From Fidelibacterota bacterium (GTDB lineage Bacteria; Fidelibacterota; UBA8477), in assembly GCA_021734045.1 (NCBI GenBank), contig JAIPJR010000006.1, positions 1 through 47,646 on the forward strand: 47,646 bases of DNA, written 5' to 3'. The notes under the pieces were generated by a model. That model was not told where the DNA came from and did not search any database. It worked only from the letters and a program-made list of their open reading frames with translations. Shown here one piece after another: positions 17,687-27,533 of this stretch. The position numbers were made by a program, and so were the translations under genes. Each line of letters begins with the position of its first letter. The stretch's first letter is position 1.

Positions 17687-18916
17687 ATGAAGCAACGGCG
17701 CTACTTTTTCAAAGAAAACCTCAAAATCGCCCTGGCTGAACTGTGGGCCAATAAAATGCGCTCACTCCTCACCGCCACAGGTATTGTCATCGGAATAATT
17801 GCCGTGACACTCATGTCCACACTTATCGCCGGCGTGGATGGGCTTTTCGAAAAAAGCATGGCCTTTTTAGGCAAAGATGTGGTGTACATCGAAAAATGGC
17901 CCTGGGGTGGCGGTGAAGAGTGGTGGACAATCCGGAATCGTCCGGAAATCGACATGGATCTGGCGGATAAAATCGCCGACTGGTCCGACTACGCCCTCTC
18001 CGTGGCAAAAGAACGGGGTCGTGGCGCCGATCTGTCCTACAAGGAAATGAAATCAGAGGGCATTTTTGTCAATGGCGTCACCGCCAACTACCTGGATGTG
18101 AGTACGGTTGAGGTGGAATACGGCCGCTGGTTTACCGAACCGGAGGATCGCACCTATAGCCAGGTCATTCTGCTGGGTTACGAAGTCGCCAAAGCACTTT
18201 TCCCGAATGAAGACCCCCTGGGCAAAGAAGTTCATATGGGTGGTCAACGCTACCTGGTGATTGGTATCCTGGCGCAAATGGGAAAATTCATGGGCCTGCA
18301 AAACATGGACACCCGGGTGGTTATTCCATTCAATACATTCGAGAAAAATTTTCATTCCCGGTGGGGAATGCGCCGGATTGCGGTCAAAGTTCCGGCGGAT
18401 CATGTGGATGAGGCCATTGAAGACCTGCGAGGCACAATGCGTATTCTGCGCCAGCTCAAACCCAACGAACCGGACAATTTCGCTGTGAACCAGCAGCAAG
18501 CATTCGAACAGCAGTATGCCATGATTAAATATTCCATTGGTGGTGTGGGTCTGGTAATTACTGCGCTGTCCCTTTTGGTGGGCGGTATCGGTATCGCCAA
18601 TATTATGTTTGTTTCCGTCAAGGAGCGTACCCGGGAAATCGGGGTCCGCAAAGCATTAGGCGCAAAAAAACGCCACATTAAGGGTCAATTTCTCATCGAA
18701 GCGGTGGTCATTACGGGTGTGGCTGGCATCGTGGGACTTCTGATTGCCGCCGGGTTGAGCTGGTTGATAGATGAATATATTTTCCCGGCCAGCATGTCAT
18801 TTTTCGTGGCTTTTATGGCGATTTTTCTCAGCGTCTTTGTGGGTGTGCTGGCGGGATGGACGCCTGCCCGTCAGGCCGCCAATCTGGACCCCATCGAATC
18901 CCTGAGATACGAATAA
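17687..18916 (+). CDS. MacB-like ABC permease, first of two
   Basis: A 409-residue MacB/FtsX-type permease. The N-terminal helix follows a short cytoplasmic start (ENLKIALAELWANKMRSLLTATGIVIGI), then a large periplasmic MacB_PCD domain (about residues 50-270), then three helices near 285-310, 335-360 and 370-395 with the conserved VKERTREIGVRKALGA segment between them. It ends with PARQAANLDPIESLRYE, the family's C-terminal signature. It begins nine bases after the ATPase gene. With the second permease it probably forms a heterodimer, since both are intact and differ clearly in sequence. The substrate is unknown. Confidence 0.93.
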   Translation: MKQRRYFFKENLKIALAELWANKMRSLLTATGIVIGIIAVTLMSTLIAGVDGLFEKSMAFLGKDVVYIEKWPWGGGEEWWTIRNRPEIDMDLADKIADWSDYALSVAKERGRGADLSYKEMKSEGIFVNGVTANYLDVSTVEVEYGRWFTEPEDRTYSQVILLGYEVAKALFPNEDPLGKEVHMGGQRYLVIGILAQMGKFMGLQNMDTRVVIPFNTFEKNFHSRWGMRRIAVKVPADHVDEAIEDLRGTMRILRQLKPNEPDNFAVNQQQAFEQQYAMIKYSIGGVGLVITALSLLVGGIGIANIMFVSVKERTREIGVRKALGAKKRHIKGQFLIEAVVITGVAGIVGLLIAAGLSWLIDEYIFPASMSFFVAFMAIFLSVFVGVLAGWTPARQAANLDPIESLRYE

Positions 18917-18944
18917 TGACCATGGTGAAACGGCAATAATTTCT

Positions 18945-20195
18945 ATGAAACTCCACGCACTACGAACCGTCTCTGATTCCTTCTTTATGGCTATTGAAGC
19001 TATCCGGGACAACCTGCTGCGCTCCATTCTGACGCTATTGGGCATTATCATTGGTGTGTTCGCTATTATCGCTGTGATGACTGCCATTCGTACGCTGGAA
19101 AACGCCATTAACACAGGTCTGAATATTTTTGGGTCGGACATCATCTGGATCCAGAAAATGCCGGCCATTCGCATCGGCGGGCACGGCTCCATGCGGAAAT
19201 ACTACCAGCGCCCCAATATCACCTACGAACAGGCGCGTGAACTCCGGGAAAAATTACCGGATGCCCAGTTTGTCAGTGCCATGGACGGCCGAGGTGGACG
19301 GACTATCAAAGCCGGTGATGAAAAAACCAACCCCAATGTGGAGGTTGACGGAGCTGATGAATATGGTCTGGAATCTTTTAACATGACCATTGCTGATGGG
19401 CGCAATATTATCGTGGAAGATGTGCGCTACCGGACGCGTGTAGCCATAGTGGGGGTGGATGTCGTGGAAAAATTGTTCCCCTACGCCGATCCGCTGGACA
19501 AGGATATCTCCATTGACGGCATCAAGTTCCGCGTCATCGGTGTGGCAGCGGAGCGAGGCGAAATTTTTGGCCAGAGCCAGGATAATTTTGTCATGATTCC
19601 ACTCACCACCTATCTTCAGTATTTTTCCAGTAACTGGACCAGTCTGGGCATTTCCATTAAAGCACCCAGCCGGGAGGAATTTGAAAATATCAAGGAGGAA
19701 GCCACGGGACAAATGCGGGTGGTTAGGGATTTAAAACCCCATGAGGAAAATGACTTTGAAGTCACCTCCAACGACGCGCTGGTGGATACGTTCGCCGGAT
19801 TTACAGGTGGTGTAAAAATTTTCGCATTCGGTGTAAGTATCATTGCGCTGGTAGTTGCCGGGATTGGTATTATGAATATCATGCTGGTCACTGTCACTGA
19901 GCGTATAAAAGAGATTGGCATCCGCAAAGCGATTGGCGCGACCCGGGCCAATGTTCTGGGACAATTCCTGCTGGAAGCGGTGTTTCTCTCACTAATCGGC
20001 GGCATTATCGGCATCATTCTGGGCGTGGGGGCCGGTAACGCCATCTCCCTTATTATGGATGTGGAGCCCCAGATTCCCGTCGATTGGGTATTTATCGGAT
20101 TATTCGTTTGTTCAGCAGTGGGCATCACATTTGGAATCTATCCGGCCTACAAAGCCGCCAAGCTGGATCCCATCGAGTCACTGCGACACGAATAA
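18945..20195 (+). CDS. MacB-like ABC permease, second of two
   Basis: A 416-residue paralogue of the preceding gene with the same layout: first helix in LRSILTLLGIIIGVFAIIAVM, periplasmic core domain with GVDVVEKLFPYADPL and FRVIGVAAERGEIFG, the ERIKEIGIRKAIGATRANV coupling segment between the C-terminal helices, and a final YKAAKLDPIESLRHE. It starts 28 bases after the first permease. The two are diverged throughout, so this is an old duplication rather than a recent one. No clear terminator was found after it; the 264 bases to the next gene hold only A/T-rich sequence and a 6-bp inverted repeat at 20424-20448. Confidence 0.93.
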   Translation: MKLHALRTVSDSFFMAIEAIRDNLLRSILTLLGIIIGVFAIIAVMTAIRTLENAINTGLNIFGSDIIWIQKMPAIRIGGHGSMRKYYQRPNITYEQARELREKLPDAQFVSAMDGRGGRTIKAGDEKTNPNVEVDGADEYGLESFNMTIADGRNIIVEDVRYRTRVAIVGVDVVEKLFPYADPLDKDISIDGIKFRVIGVAAERGEIFGQSQDNFVMIPLTTYLQYFSSNWTSLGISIKAPSREEFENIKEEATGQMRVVRDLKPHEENDFEVTSNDALVDTFAGFTGGVKIFAFGVSIIALVVAGIGIMNIMLVTVTERIKEIGIRKAIGATRANVLGQFLLEAVFLSLIGGIIGIILGVGAGNAISLIMDVEPQIPVDWVFIGLFVCSAVGITFGIYPAYKAAKLDPIESLRHE

Positions 20196-20459
20196 CCGTC
20201 ACTCGACGACAATTCCTACACGAATAAAAATAGCTAACCACCAAGATCAGCTTTTTTTGTTGGCGAATGCCCATTTCACAGCGTGATCGTAATCGATTTT
20301 ATTCAAAATTTTTCGTCTGAGCAGGATCCCGTTTTGGTCATTAATGCTTGAGATTTTGGAATTGTTTGAGCTTTGGTGGCTGGGACTTGTGAAAATCTCC
20401 AGTGATAACTTGAAAATTTTTTAACACCCTCTCTCTTCATCTGGGTGTATCGAGCCTGA

Positions 20460-21056
20460 TCAATAAATAATCAGCAACAGACCACCAATACCCCCCAGCA
20501 CGAAGAGCGCTCCAAAAATGCGTGGGAATCGCAGCACAAACTCATCGTACTTGCTGTTCACCTCATCAACCGGCCGTAGCAGAGCCCGGGTAGAAATCCA
20601 TTGATTCATTGCAGGCATGATGCGCTCCAGTAAATGGGGTGCGAAAATAAGCAGGAGCCAAACCGGCACACTGATGCAGATCGCCACCAGCAGGAAGTAG
20701 TAAACAAACTGAAGAACCAAATACTGGTCATGGTTTAAGGGCGTACTGAGTGTATCAAAGGATTCAGGAGGCGCCGATATAAAAATCATGAAGTAGATCA
20801 GCACCAGCGAGACGACCAGCATAAACCAACCGTAAATGCGGTGATTTTTGAAAAACCAGGGATCAGTGTCGTGTACAACCTCCATGAACCGAAAGGCTCG
20901 GCGTGTGGAGTACCACTTGTTTAACTTGCGATTCCACCTGGCAATCAGGTCCGGCTTAATGAGCAAAATCGCACCCACACCAATCGCCAGCACCATACCA
21001 ATCATCAGAATTACAAAACTGGCCTGAAGTAATACCTCTGCAGCAATTTCATTCAT
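20460..21056 (-). CDS. Four-helix membrane protein with internal duplication
   Basis: A 198-residue integral membrane protein of no family known to me. It is built from two similar halves. Each has a helix, then P-x-L-[IL]-x-R followed by N-x-W-[YI]-STR and an Arg-rich segment, a Asp/Phe stretch, then an R-I-[YF]-G start to a second helix ending in Tyr. Examples are KPDLIARWNRKLNKWYSTRR against APHLLERIMPAMNQWISTRA. Four membrane helices are predicted at about 9-33, 74-92, 117-137 and 177-198. It stands alone between the efflux operon and the saccharopine-dehydrogenase-like gene. The function is not known. Confidence 0.75.
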   Translation of the reverse strand: MNEIAAEVLLQASFVILMIGMVLAIGVGAILLIKPDLIARWNRKLNKWYSTRRAFRFMEVVHDTDPWFFKNHRIYGWFMLVVSLVLIYFMIFISAPPESFDTLSTPLNHDQYLVLQFVYYFLLVAICISVPVWLLLIFAPHLLERIMPAMNQWISTRALLRPVDEVNSKYDEFVLRFPRIFGALFVLGGIGGLLLIIY

Positions 21057-21162
21057 GAGCGAATTCCCTTCCCTTAACCGGTTTCATCCATATATCATCC
21101 GGAAGTCCCTGCCCGGGGTGATAAATAAAACCTATTGAATTTTAAAAATTTATGCAACAAAA

Positions 21163-22305
21163 CTAATTCCGGTCAATAGCGTTGGAAGCGCTTACCGCAA
21201 CCCCCATGGTTTTCAAGTCCATCCATAGCCTGTCGGTATCCACAAAATTCCCCTGTAGCCACAATCCTGGTTTTCTCCTGGTCCCGTTCAATATCTGTAA
21301 TGCTGTAGCAACCGCACCGGCCGCGGTGAGAAAATAGCCGTCTTCGTGTTCCAGCCGCAGGTGAAACCGGGCAGGTTCATCGGCCTTTTTACCGACGGCT
21401 TGTAATAGCAGGACAGTTCCGAAGGGTGGTTTTGAATAGCGCTGCAATCCCCAAAGAAACAGACGACCTGCCGGATTTGACAGTCGTTGCGGCGCGATTT
21501 TCAGTGCCATCCAGAGCAGCGGCAAAAGAAAATAATCCACTACAGGATTGAACCCGCCCACATAAAATCCGGCTTCCCGCAGCGAAGGAATCGACTGCGG
21601 CAGCGGCTCCAACTCAGGCAGCCACATGGGATAAACACTGCGAATCCCGAAATCACCACCAAAATCAACTTTTCGCACGGCCTGGTTCCACCGCATCTTC
21701 TGCCAATGTCCATTCACCCATTCCAGGCTCTGATAGTCCATGAGTTCCTGCACAAATTCTGTCAGAGTGGCGGGGGAAAATGTCAATTTCGCCCAGTCAA
21801 TGCCAATCACACTTCCCACAATGGCCGCTTCCAGCCGGTCCATTTTTTCCGCGGCCGTTCGAATCATGGCCGCTGGAAGTCCGGGATGAAAGCCGCCTTC
21901 AGTGACAAAACAACGGCCGGTCGCTTGAATCTCATTTTCCATCGCCCGTAATTGCCGGAGCTTGTCACTGCCCAGATTAATATCCAGATAATCACACCCC
22001 GCCTGTAAAGCCGCCCGGGCGATTGTTGCGGCCTGATCCGTCGTACTGGAGGCCACAACCAGCAGATCCACACCCGCCAGAGCTTGCGCCACACCCGATT
22101 CATCAGCCGCATCAACACTCATGACCCCTACCCGGTCACCGGAATAGTCTTGCTGTAGCTGGCGTTGGAATTGAACCACTGAGTGGATGTTGCGGCCGGC
22201 AATGATGACGCGGACCGGCGTGTTCGTTAAAAACAGACGCGCCATCAATCGACCGGTGTTACCGTAACCACCCAGGATGAAGACGGATTGGAGCTGTCTG
22301 ACCAT
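21163..22305 (-). CDS. Saccharopine dehydrogenase-like NAD(P)-binding protein
   Basis: A 380-residue protein. The N-terminal Rossmann domain begins with VFILGGYGNTGRLMARLF (the G-x-G-N-x-G fingerprint) and continues with VRVIIAGRN, VDLLVVASST and CDYLDINLG. The central region has TEGGFHPGLPAAMIR, which matches the family's substrate-side segment. The C-terminal part carries a hydrophobic stretch near 275-300. It is not a clear lysine-pathway enzyme: the family (Sacchrp_dh_NADP) includes many oxidoreductases of unknown substrate, so no reaction is assigned. It is a single gene; the 106-base gap to the next gene and the 119-base gap on the other side hold nothing I can name. Confidence 0.85.
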   Translation of the reverse strand: MVRQLQSVFILGGYGNTGRLMARLFLTNTPVRVIIAGRNIHSVVQFQRQLQQDYSGDRVGVMSVDAADESGVAQALAGVDLLVVASSTTDQAATIARAALQAGCDYLDINLGSDKLRQLRAMENEIQATGRCFVTEGGFHPGLPAAMIRTAAEKMDRLEAAIVGSVIGIDWAKLTFSPATLTEFVQELMDYQSLEWVNGHWQKMRWNQAVRKVDFGGDFGIRSVYPMWLPELEPLPQSIPSLREAGFYVGGFNPVVDYFLLPLLWMALKIAPQRLSNPAGRLFLWGLQRYSKPPFGTVLLLQAVGKKADEPARFHLRLEHEDGYFLTAAGAVATALQILNGTRRKPGLWLQGNFVDTDRLWMDLKTMGVAVSASNAIDRN

Positions 22306-22424
22306 TTTCCCTCCCTGACAGTGGAAATGTAACGACTCAATTCAGAAAACAGGTAAAAATCGTTGACTATCCCGGAGATGGGATAACGATGGGAAAATGT
22401 TGGAAGGAATCGCTTATTGGGAAG

Positions 22425-23846
22425 TTAAAAATCCGCCAGCGTCAGGCGTTTCAGACGATAAAACGCCAACCAGTAACTGCGCAGGTTCTGGATATAGCTT
22501 TTGCGGGCAGCGTCTTTTTCCTGCTGGGCTCGCAGCAGGTTGGTGATGTCCACCCGTCCAATCAGGTAACGGTTTTTGGTTACCTCAAACTGCCGCGCAC
22601 CGATGGTATCCGACTTGGCAGATAGTAGCAACTGCTGCTGTAATTGACGGAACTGACTCACCTGGTAGTACACATCTTCCTCAAACTGGCGGCTCTCCAT
22701 TTCCAGATTGGTGCGGGCTCGCTCACGGCTGGTCAGAGCGGCGTACTCACGCGCTTTCCCCTGACCCCAGTTGAACAACGGAACCTCAAGTCCCACCGAA
22801 AACCGCTGTGTATCAAAGGGATCGTTGTAAACATCATCAATGGTTTCGCCGCTTTTGTTATAACCCCAACTGGCGGAAATATTGGCGTCCAGCCAGCGAT
22901 TGGATTTCGCCTGCTGCAGCGCCCGCTCGGCTTGCAAAAGTTGAAGTTCATAGCCGGGCAACACACTGCTGTTGGACTTGGCCAGGTCCGTCAACCGGTC
23001 AATATTCAAATCCCGGTGCGCCATGGCGGGCGGATCTTCCAGCACCAGCTCTTTATCCAACGGTAAATCCAGTATAATCCGCAAATTTCGCAAGGCCCGA
23101 TCCAGCTCCAGCAGGGAATTGCTCAGGTTCGCTTCGGCGTTCATCCGAGCCAGCTCGGATTGAAGCAGGTCGTTTTCAGCAATTTTTCCCACCGAATAGC
23201 GCCCTTTTGAAATGGTGTATATGGAGTCATTCACCGCCAGATTCAGCCGCGCCAGATTCACATTCATCTGGGCGATGTAAACATCAAAAAAGCGCTGCAC
23301 CGCCGTGATATTCACATCCGCCAGCGCCTCCTGATATTGCAATTCCGCCAGGTGAAACTGCATGTTTTCAATTCGCCGGTTCCAGCGCTGGGTATTGAAC
23401 TGAAACAAGGGCTGGGAAATACCCACGATGAGTGGTACTGACTGCCAGTAAAGCCCGGGCGAGGTGATCCGATTCAAACCACTGGAGAGATACAACTCAC
23501 CGCCGGTGATGGCGATTTTTTGATTCAATGTCAGATTCAATCGGCTGAAGGTTTGTGACTGGGCGCGAAAAAGCACCGAACCATCGTCCTGATCCACCGA
23601 TGAAATCGCCCGGACCAATCCCGGTAGGTCCGCCGTTAAAGCCAACTGGGGCAAATAATCAGCCTCACTGGCTTTGTGATTCCAGGAAGCAGCGTTGAAG
23701 GTTTGACGGGCCATTTTTGCTTCCGGTCCCTGTTCCTGCGCCAGATCAATGCAATTATCCAGGGAAAGCACCATAGGCTGTGCCATAAGTGTCCAGGTCC
23801 ACGCTATCAGGGTACTGATGATGATATATTTCAAAATCTTTTGCAT
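22425..23846 (-). CDS. TolC-family outer-membrane protein of the ATPase-less efflux cluster
   Basis: A 473-residue exported protein (signal ending LMAQ) with the two-repeat OEP layout: LSLDNCIDLAQEQGPEAKMA at the start, KGRYSVGKIAENDLL in the first half and KNRYLIGRVDITNLL in the second, with long coiled-coil helices between. It forms the outer-membrane channel for the adaptor and permease encoded just upstream. Its ATG overlaps the permease stop by one base (TAATG), so they are co-translated. It is the last gene of the minus-strand run that begins at 33526. Compared with the TolC at 14205 it is diverged and belongs to a separate pump. Confidence 0.92.
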   Translation of the reverse strand: MQKILKYIIISTLIAWTWTLMAQPMVLSLDNCIDLAQEQGPEAKMARQTFNAASWNHKASEADYLPQLALTADLPGLVRAISSVDQDDGSVLFRAQSQTFSRLNLTLNQKIAITGGELYLSSGLNRITSPGLYWQSVPLIVGISQPLFQFNTQRWNRRIENMQFHLAELQYQEALADVNITAVQRFFDVYIAQMNVNLARLNLAVNDSIYTISKGRYSVGKIAENDLLQSELARMNAEANLSNSLLELDRALRNLRIILDLPLDKELVLEDPPAMAHRDLNIDRLTDLAKSNSSVLPGYELQLLQAERALQQAKSNRWLDANISASWGYNKSGETIDDVYNDPFDTQRFSVGLEVPLFNWGQGKAREYAALTSRERARTNLEMESRQFEEDVYYQVSQFRQLQQQLLLSAKSDTIGARQFEVTKNRYLIGRVDITNLLRAQQEKDAARKSYIQNLRSYWLAFYRLKRLTLADF

Positions 23847-25177
23847 TACTCATACCTCAATGAAACAATGGGATCCTGTTCGGCGGCACGCTTGGCGGGG
23901 AAGCTGCCAAACGCCAGACCCACGCTGAAGGAGACCACAAATGAAACCACAATTGAAATACCCGAAACAATTGTCGTGATGTGGGTGAACCGTTCGATAC
24001 CCCAGCTCATGGCCATTCCCAGAAAAACTCCCAGAATGCCACCCACCAGACTGATTGTGATGGCTTCCAAAATGAATTGCAGAATAATGTCCCGCTTGGT
24101 GGCGCCCAGTGCCAGCCGGATACCGATTTCCCGGATCCGCTCCATCACCGATGCCAACATGATATTCATAATGCCGATTCCACCGACCACCAGTGAGATG
24201 GAGGCAATAGCTCCCAACACGATATTAAATATGTTTTTCGTGCGCTGCTCCTGCTCCAATAATTGCTCCGGGATGATGATTTCGTAATCCACCACGTCAT
24301 TATGCCGCCGCTGCAACATCCGGCTCATTACCTCCGACACAGATTGGATGTAATCCGAATCTTCCACGCGCACCACCATGCGGTCCAGCTGATGATAATT
24401 ACCCCTCTCCTGTACGGCACCATTCTCCTGGCGCGCGAGTTCCATGATGTCCTGCTTGGTCACCAGTGCACGGTTTTTGTAACGCAGCAACATGGTTCGT
24501 ACCGGTGTATAAATGTCCATGTTATAATCGCGGATACCCAGATGCTGGATATTCTGCTCCGTGATTTTCCGCTCCTTCAAAACACCCACAACCGTGAGCC
24601 ACAGATTACCGGTCTTAATCCGCCGACCCAGTGGCGGCTCGCGGGGGAAAAATTTGGTGGCAATGCCGTGCCCGATAATGCAGACCGGCATGGCATCCAC
24701 TAATTGGGTGTCGTTAAACCACTCTCCGTCCGCCAATTCAAATTCGCTGGTGTCAAAATAATATTCATTTACCCCCACCAGCTTGCCGGTGCGTTTCAAT
24801 CCGGAGCGGACCACCATGGTCTCCATGACAATTTCCGGACTCACGAAGGACACCCTGGGAATAGTCGAGGCAATGGCTGTCGCATCCGCCAGTGACAACC
24901 CGGGTGTAAACCGTTTTTCTCTGGTTTTATCATCACCCAAGCCTTCCTCAACCCGCCCCTCTTCCTGTTTCACTACCGGCTGAACAATGATATTGTTTAC
25001 GCCCAGAAGCTGCATTTGCGACAAAATCTCCTGACGTGCGCCATTCCCGATCGCCAACATGGCTATGACGGATGCCACACCAAAAATGATTCCCAGGGAT
25101 GTGAGAAATGCCCGGGTTTTATTCTGAAATATCGCTTCCACAGCGATGAGAAAATTGAAGGCGATTTTGCGAATCAT
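23846..25177 (-). CDS. MacB-like ABC permease without a dedicated ATPase gene
   Basis: A MacB/FtsX permease of about 443 residues: first helix in KTRAFLTSLGIIFGVASVIAML, a periplasmic core domain (~45-300), then three helices with SVMERIREIGIRLALGATKRDI between them and AAEQDPIVSLRYE at the end. ATG at 25177 gives the usual family start; a TTG at 25201 directly after the adaptor stop (TGATTG) would add eight residues and imply tight coupling. No ATPase of the MacB/LolD class lies in this cluster. The nearest is at 16922-17677 on the other strand; the nearest ATPases in the same operon are the peptide-importer type at 26487-29032. Confidence 0.9.
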   Translation of the reverse strand: MIRKIAFNFLIAVEAIFQNKTRAFLTSLGIIFGVASVIAMLAIGNGARQEILSQMQLLGVNNIIVQPVVKQEEGRVEEGLGDDKTREKRFTPGLSLADATAIASTIPRVSFVSPEIVMETMVVRSGLKRTGKLVGVNEYYFDTSEFELADGEWFNDTQLVDAMPVCIIGHGIATKFFPREPPLGRRIKTGNLWLTVVGVLKERKITEQNIQHLGIRDYNMDIYTPVRTMLLRYKNRALVTKQDIMELARQENGAVQERGNYHQLDRMVVRVEDSDYIQSVSEVMSRMLQRRHNDVVDYEIIIPEQLLEQEQRTKNIFNIVLGAIASISLVVGGIGIMNIMLASVMERIREIGIRLALGATKRDIILQFILEAITISLVGGILGVFLGMAMSWGIERFTHITTIVSGISIVVSFVVSFSVGLAFGSFPAKRAAEQDPIVSLRYE

Positions 25178-25201
25178 TTTCCGGTGTTCCGGTACGTTCA
25201 A

Positions 25202-26455
25202 TCAGTTGGTCGGCAGCGGGACAAAGGTCATTTCATCATGATTGGCGGGCACGGATAACATGAGTTCGTCCGTGGGTTCAATACCGGAAATGATAACAGC
25301 ATTATCCTCATTGATGAGCCCCACTTCAACCTGCTGCTTCACCCAGCCACCCCCATTATGGCGATAGACAAAACTCAGTGAATCCTGGGCATGCAGGCAC
25401 TCCAGCGGCACGTGTAGTACATTGTCTTCACTGGCCACGATAATCGTGTTTGAGGTGGTCATGGCCGGCCGCAGGGTGGAATCGGCGTGATCAATTTCAA
25501 TCCGGACCTCAAAGACTTTGGAGTCGGAGTTGGGACGCTGCTCACCGATATTGGCCACGGATGTGACCCGGCCGGTGAGCTTTTTATTCGGATCAGCATC
25601 CAGACCGATTTCCACCGGCTGACCCTTTTTAATCTTTTGAATGTCCACTTCATTCACATAGGTCACCGATTCCATGACAGACAAGTCCGGCAACGTTGCC
25701 ACCGTGGGCCGCCAAGCGGAGACCTGTGATCCTTCGGTGATTTTGGTACCGTCCCACTCCCGGACATAAATCACCATCCCATTTTCCGGGGCATAAATGG
25801 TGAACTGCTTCTCCAATTCCAGCAGGTCTCGTAACTCGTTTTTGCGCTTGGAAAGTTCCGCCTCCACCTCCCGCATCTTGGCTTCAGATTGGCGAACTTT
25901 GGTCACATAGTTTTCCTGGGCTTGCTTCAGGCTCCGGCGCGCCTTGTCCAGATCAATTTCCGCCTGCCGAACGATGGAGGGTGCCTCAAACTTGGACTGC
26001 TCCATGTAGAGCCGCCGTTCCTCCAGTGCATAGGTCAGGTTAATCAGGTCATTCCGGGCATTGGCCAGAGACAGCGTGCAGTCCAACTGAGCCTGTTCGA
26101 ATTGTGATTCGGCTTTGTCAATGGCTAACTGGGATTCTTCAATCTTGCTGCGCAGCTCTGATTGATCCAGCTCTGCCACGAAATCGCCCGAATCCACCTC
26201 TGTTCCTTCGGGAATCAGCTTTAAAATCTTCATGTTATAAATGCGTAAACGCCGGGCGTTGGTTGGTCCTTGAATGTCGATGGAATTTTTCGCCTGAAGT
26301 TCACCAGCCGTTGTGACCGTTACCTGAAACGGACCTACCGATGGCGTGACAACAATATTTTTCACCTGGGTATCATCTGATGAGTTGAAATACCAGGCAC
26401 TGAATAGGAGTCCCGCCACGATGAGTGCGGTGATAATAAGTTGCCGTTTTGTCAT
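25202..26455 (-). CDS. HlyD-family periplasmic adaptor
   Basis: A 417-residue membrane fusion protein with an N-terminal anchor (LIITALIVAGLLFSAWYF), the first lipoyl half (about 50-100, ending VDSGDFVAELDQ), a long helical hairpin (~100-215; one arm is rich in Glu, Arg and Lys with heptad spacing), the second lipoyl half (IYAPENGMVIYV) and barrel domains. It belongs to the adaptor class used with MacB-like permeases. The gap to the preceding OppF-type gene is only 31 bases and it is followed immediately by the permease, so peptide importer and this pump appear to share one transcript. The cargo is unknown. Confidence 0.9.
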   Translation of the reverse strand: MTKRQLIITALIVAGLLFSAWYFNSSDDTQVKNIVVTPSVGPFQVTVTTAGELQAKNSIDIQGPTNARRLRIYNMKILKLIPEGTEVDSGDFVAELDQSELRSKIEESQLAIDKAESQFEQAQLDCTLSLANARNDLINLTYALEERRLYMEQSKFEAPSIVRQAEIDLDKARRSLKQAQENYVTKVRQSEAKMREVEAELSKRKNELRDLLELEKQFTIYAPENGMVIYVREWDGTKITEGSQVSAWRPTVATLPDLSVMESVTYVNEVDIQKIKKGQPVEIGLDADPNKKLTGRVTSVANIGEQRPNSDSKVFEVRIEIDHADSTLRPAMTTSNTIIVASEDNVLHVPLECLHAQDSLSFVYRHNGGGWVKQQVEVGLINEDNAVIISGIEPTDELMLSVPANHDEMTFVPLPTN

Positions 26456-26486
26456 GAATGCGTTTCCGTTTAATGTGAAGCTGGTA

Positions 26487-27533
26487 TCATCCTGCAGCTT
26501 TTTCCTTTACAATGGGACAGGCCACCCAATGTTCCGGAGCATGTTCTTCCAATGCGGGGATGTCCTCTGCGCAGGATTTCTCTGCCAGGGGACAACGGGT
26601 TCTGAAACCACAGCCGGAAGGTTTGTTCAGCGGAGTCGGCACATCGCCCTCCAGGACAATGCGGCTTTCGCGCTGACGATGGGGATCGGGGCGCGGGACG
26701 GCTGAGAGCAGGGCTTTACTATAAGGATGACGGGGATCGTAATACACCGTGGAACTTTCACCAAACTCCACAATATTGCCCAGATACATCACCGCGACAC
26801 GGTCCGCGATGTGCTCCACCACCGACAGATCATGGGCGATGAACAGGTAGGACATACCAAACTCTTCCTGTAGATCCATCATCAGGTTAATCACCTGCGC
26901 CTGAATAGAGACATCCAACGCCGAAACCGGCTCGTCACAGATAATCAGATCCGGATTCGTGGCCAAAGCCCGGGCAATACCCACACGCTGGCGCTGACCA
27001 CCGGAAAATTCGTGGGGATAACGATAAGCCTGTTCCGGTTGTAGCCCCACCTTGTCCAGCAACCAGCCGACCCGGTCCTTCATTTCCGAATCGTTCATCT
27101 TCGTATGGAGCTGTAGGGGCTCTGAAATGATCTGCGCCACCGTCATCCGGGGGTTTAATGACGCAAAAGGATCCTGGAAGATCATTTGGACTTTGGACCG
27201 GTATTTCCGCAATTCCCGGGGCTTTAAGCGGGCAAAATCCACGGATTTACCCTTGAACTGATAGGTGATGCTACCACCAATTTCCACTTCGGGATAGAGT
27301 TGGCGCAAAATTGCCACCAGCGCCCGGCCGACGGTGGTTTTGCCGCAACCCGATTCGCCCACCAGACCGATGGTCTCTTTACGCTTGATGGAAAAGGAGA
27401 TGCCGTCCACCGCTTTAACCGTGGCTACACGGCGGGACAAAACACCGCCAAACAGGGGGAAGTGGACTTTTAGATTTTGGACATCAACCAATGTTTGATT
27501 ATCGGACATGGCTACTTTTTCTTGTTCATTCAT
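26487..27533 (-). CDS. Peptide ABC transporter ATPase, OppF/DppF type
   Basis: A 348-residue ATPase of the oligopeptide/dipeptide group. Walker A is GESGCGKTT, the Q-loop [12 protein letters not shown], the signature FSGGQRQR, Walker [13 protein letters not shown], the H-loop FIAHDLSV. The C-terminal oligo_HPY region carries the Cys pattern [14 protein letters not shown] and a later Cys, which in relatives can hold an iron-sulfur cluster. Length and layout are entirely ordinary, in contrast to its partner encoded upstream. Its ATG overlaps the partner's stop (ATGA-type, four bases), so the two ATPases are made together and should form the NBD heterodimer of the importer. An internal ATG at 27509 is an alternative start. 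Confidence 0.95.
   Translation of the reverse strand: MNEQEKVAMSDNQTLVDVQNLKVHFPLFGGVLSRRVATVKAVDGISFSIKRKETIGLVGESGCGKTTVGRALVAILRQLYPEVEIGGSITYQFKGKSVDFARLKPRELRKYRSKVQMIFQDPFASLNPRMTVAQIISEPLQLHTKMNDSEMKDRVGWLLDKVGLQPEQAYRYPHEFSGGQRQRVGIARALATNPDLIICDEPVSALDVSIQAQVINLMMDLQEEFGMSYLFIAHDLSVVEHIADRVAVMYLGNIVEFGESSTVYYDPRHPYSKALLSAVPRPDPHRQRESRIVLEGDVPTPLNKPSGCGFRTRCPLAEKSCAEDIPALEEHAPEHWVACPIVKEKAAG

Noticed and set aside
20424-20448. ACACCC / GGGTGT hairpin after the efflux operon as a terminator
   Set aside because: The stem is short and no T run follows on either strand.
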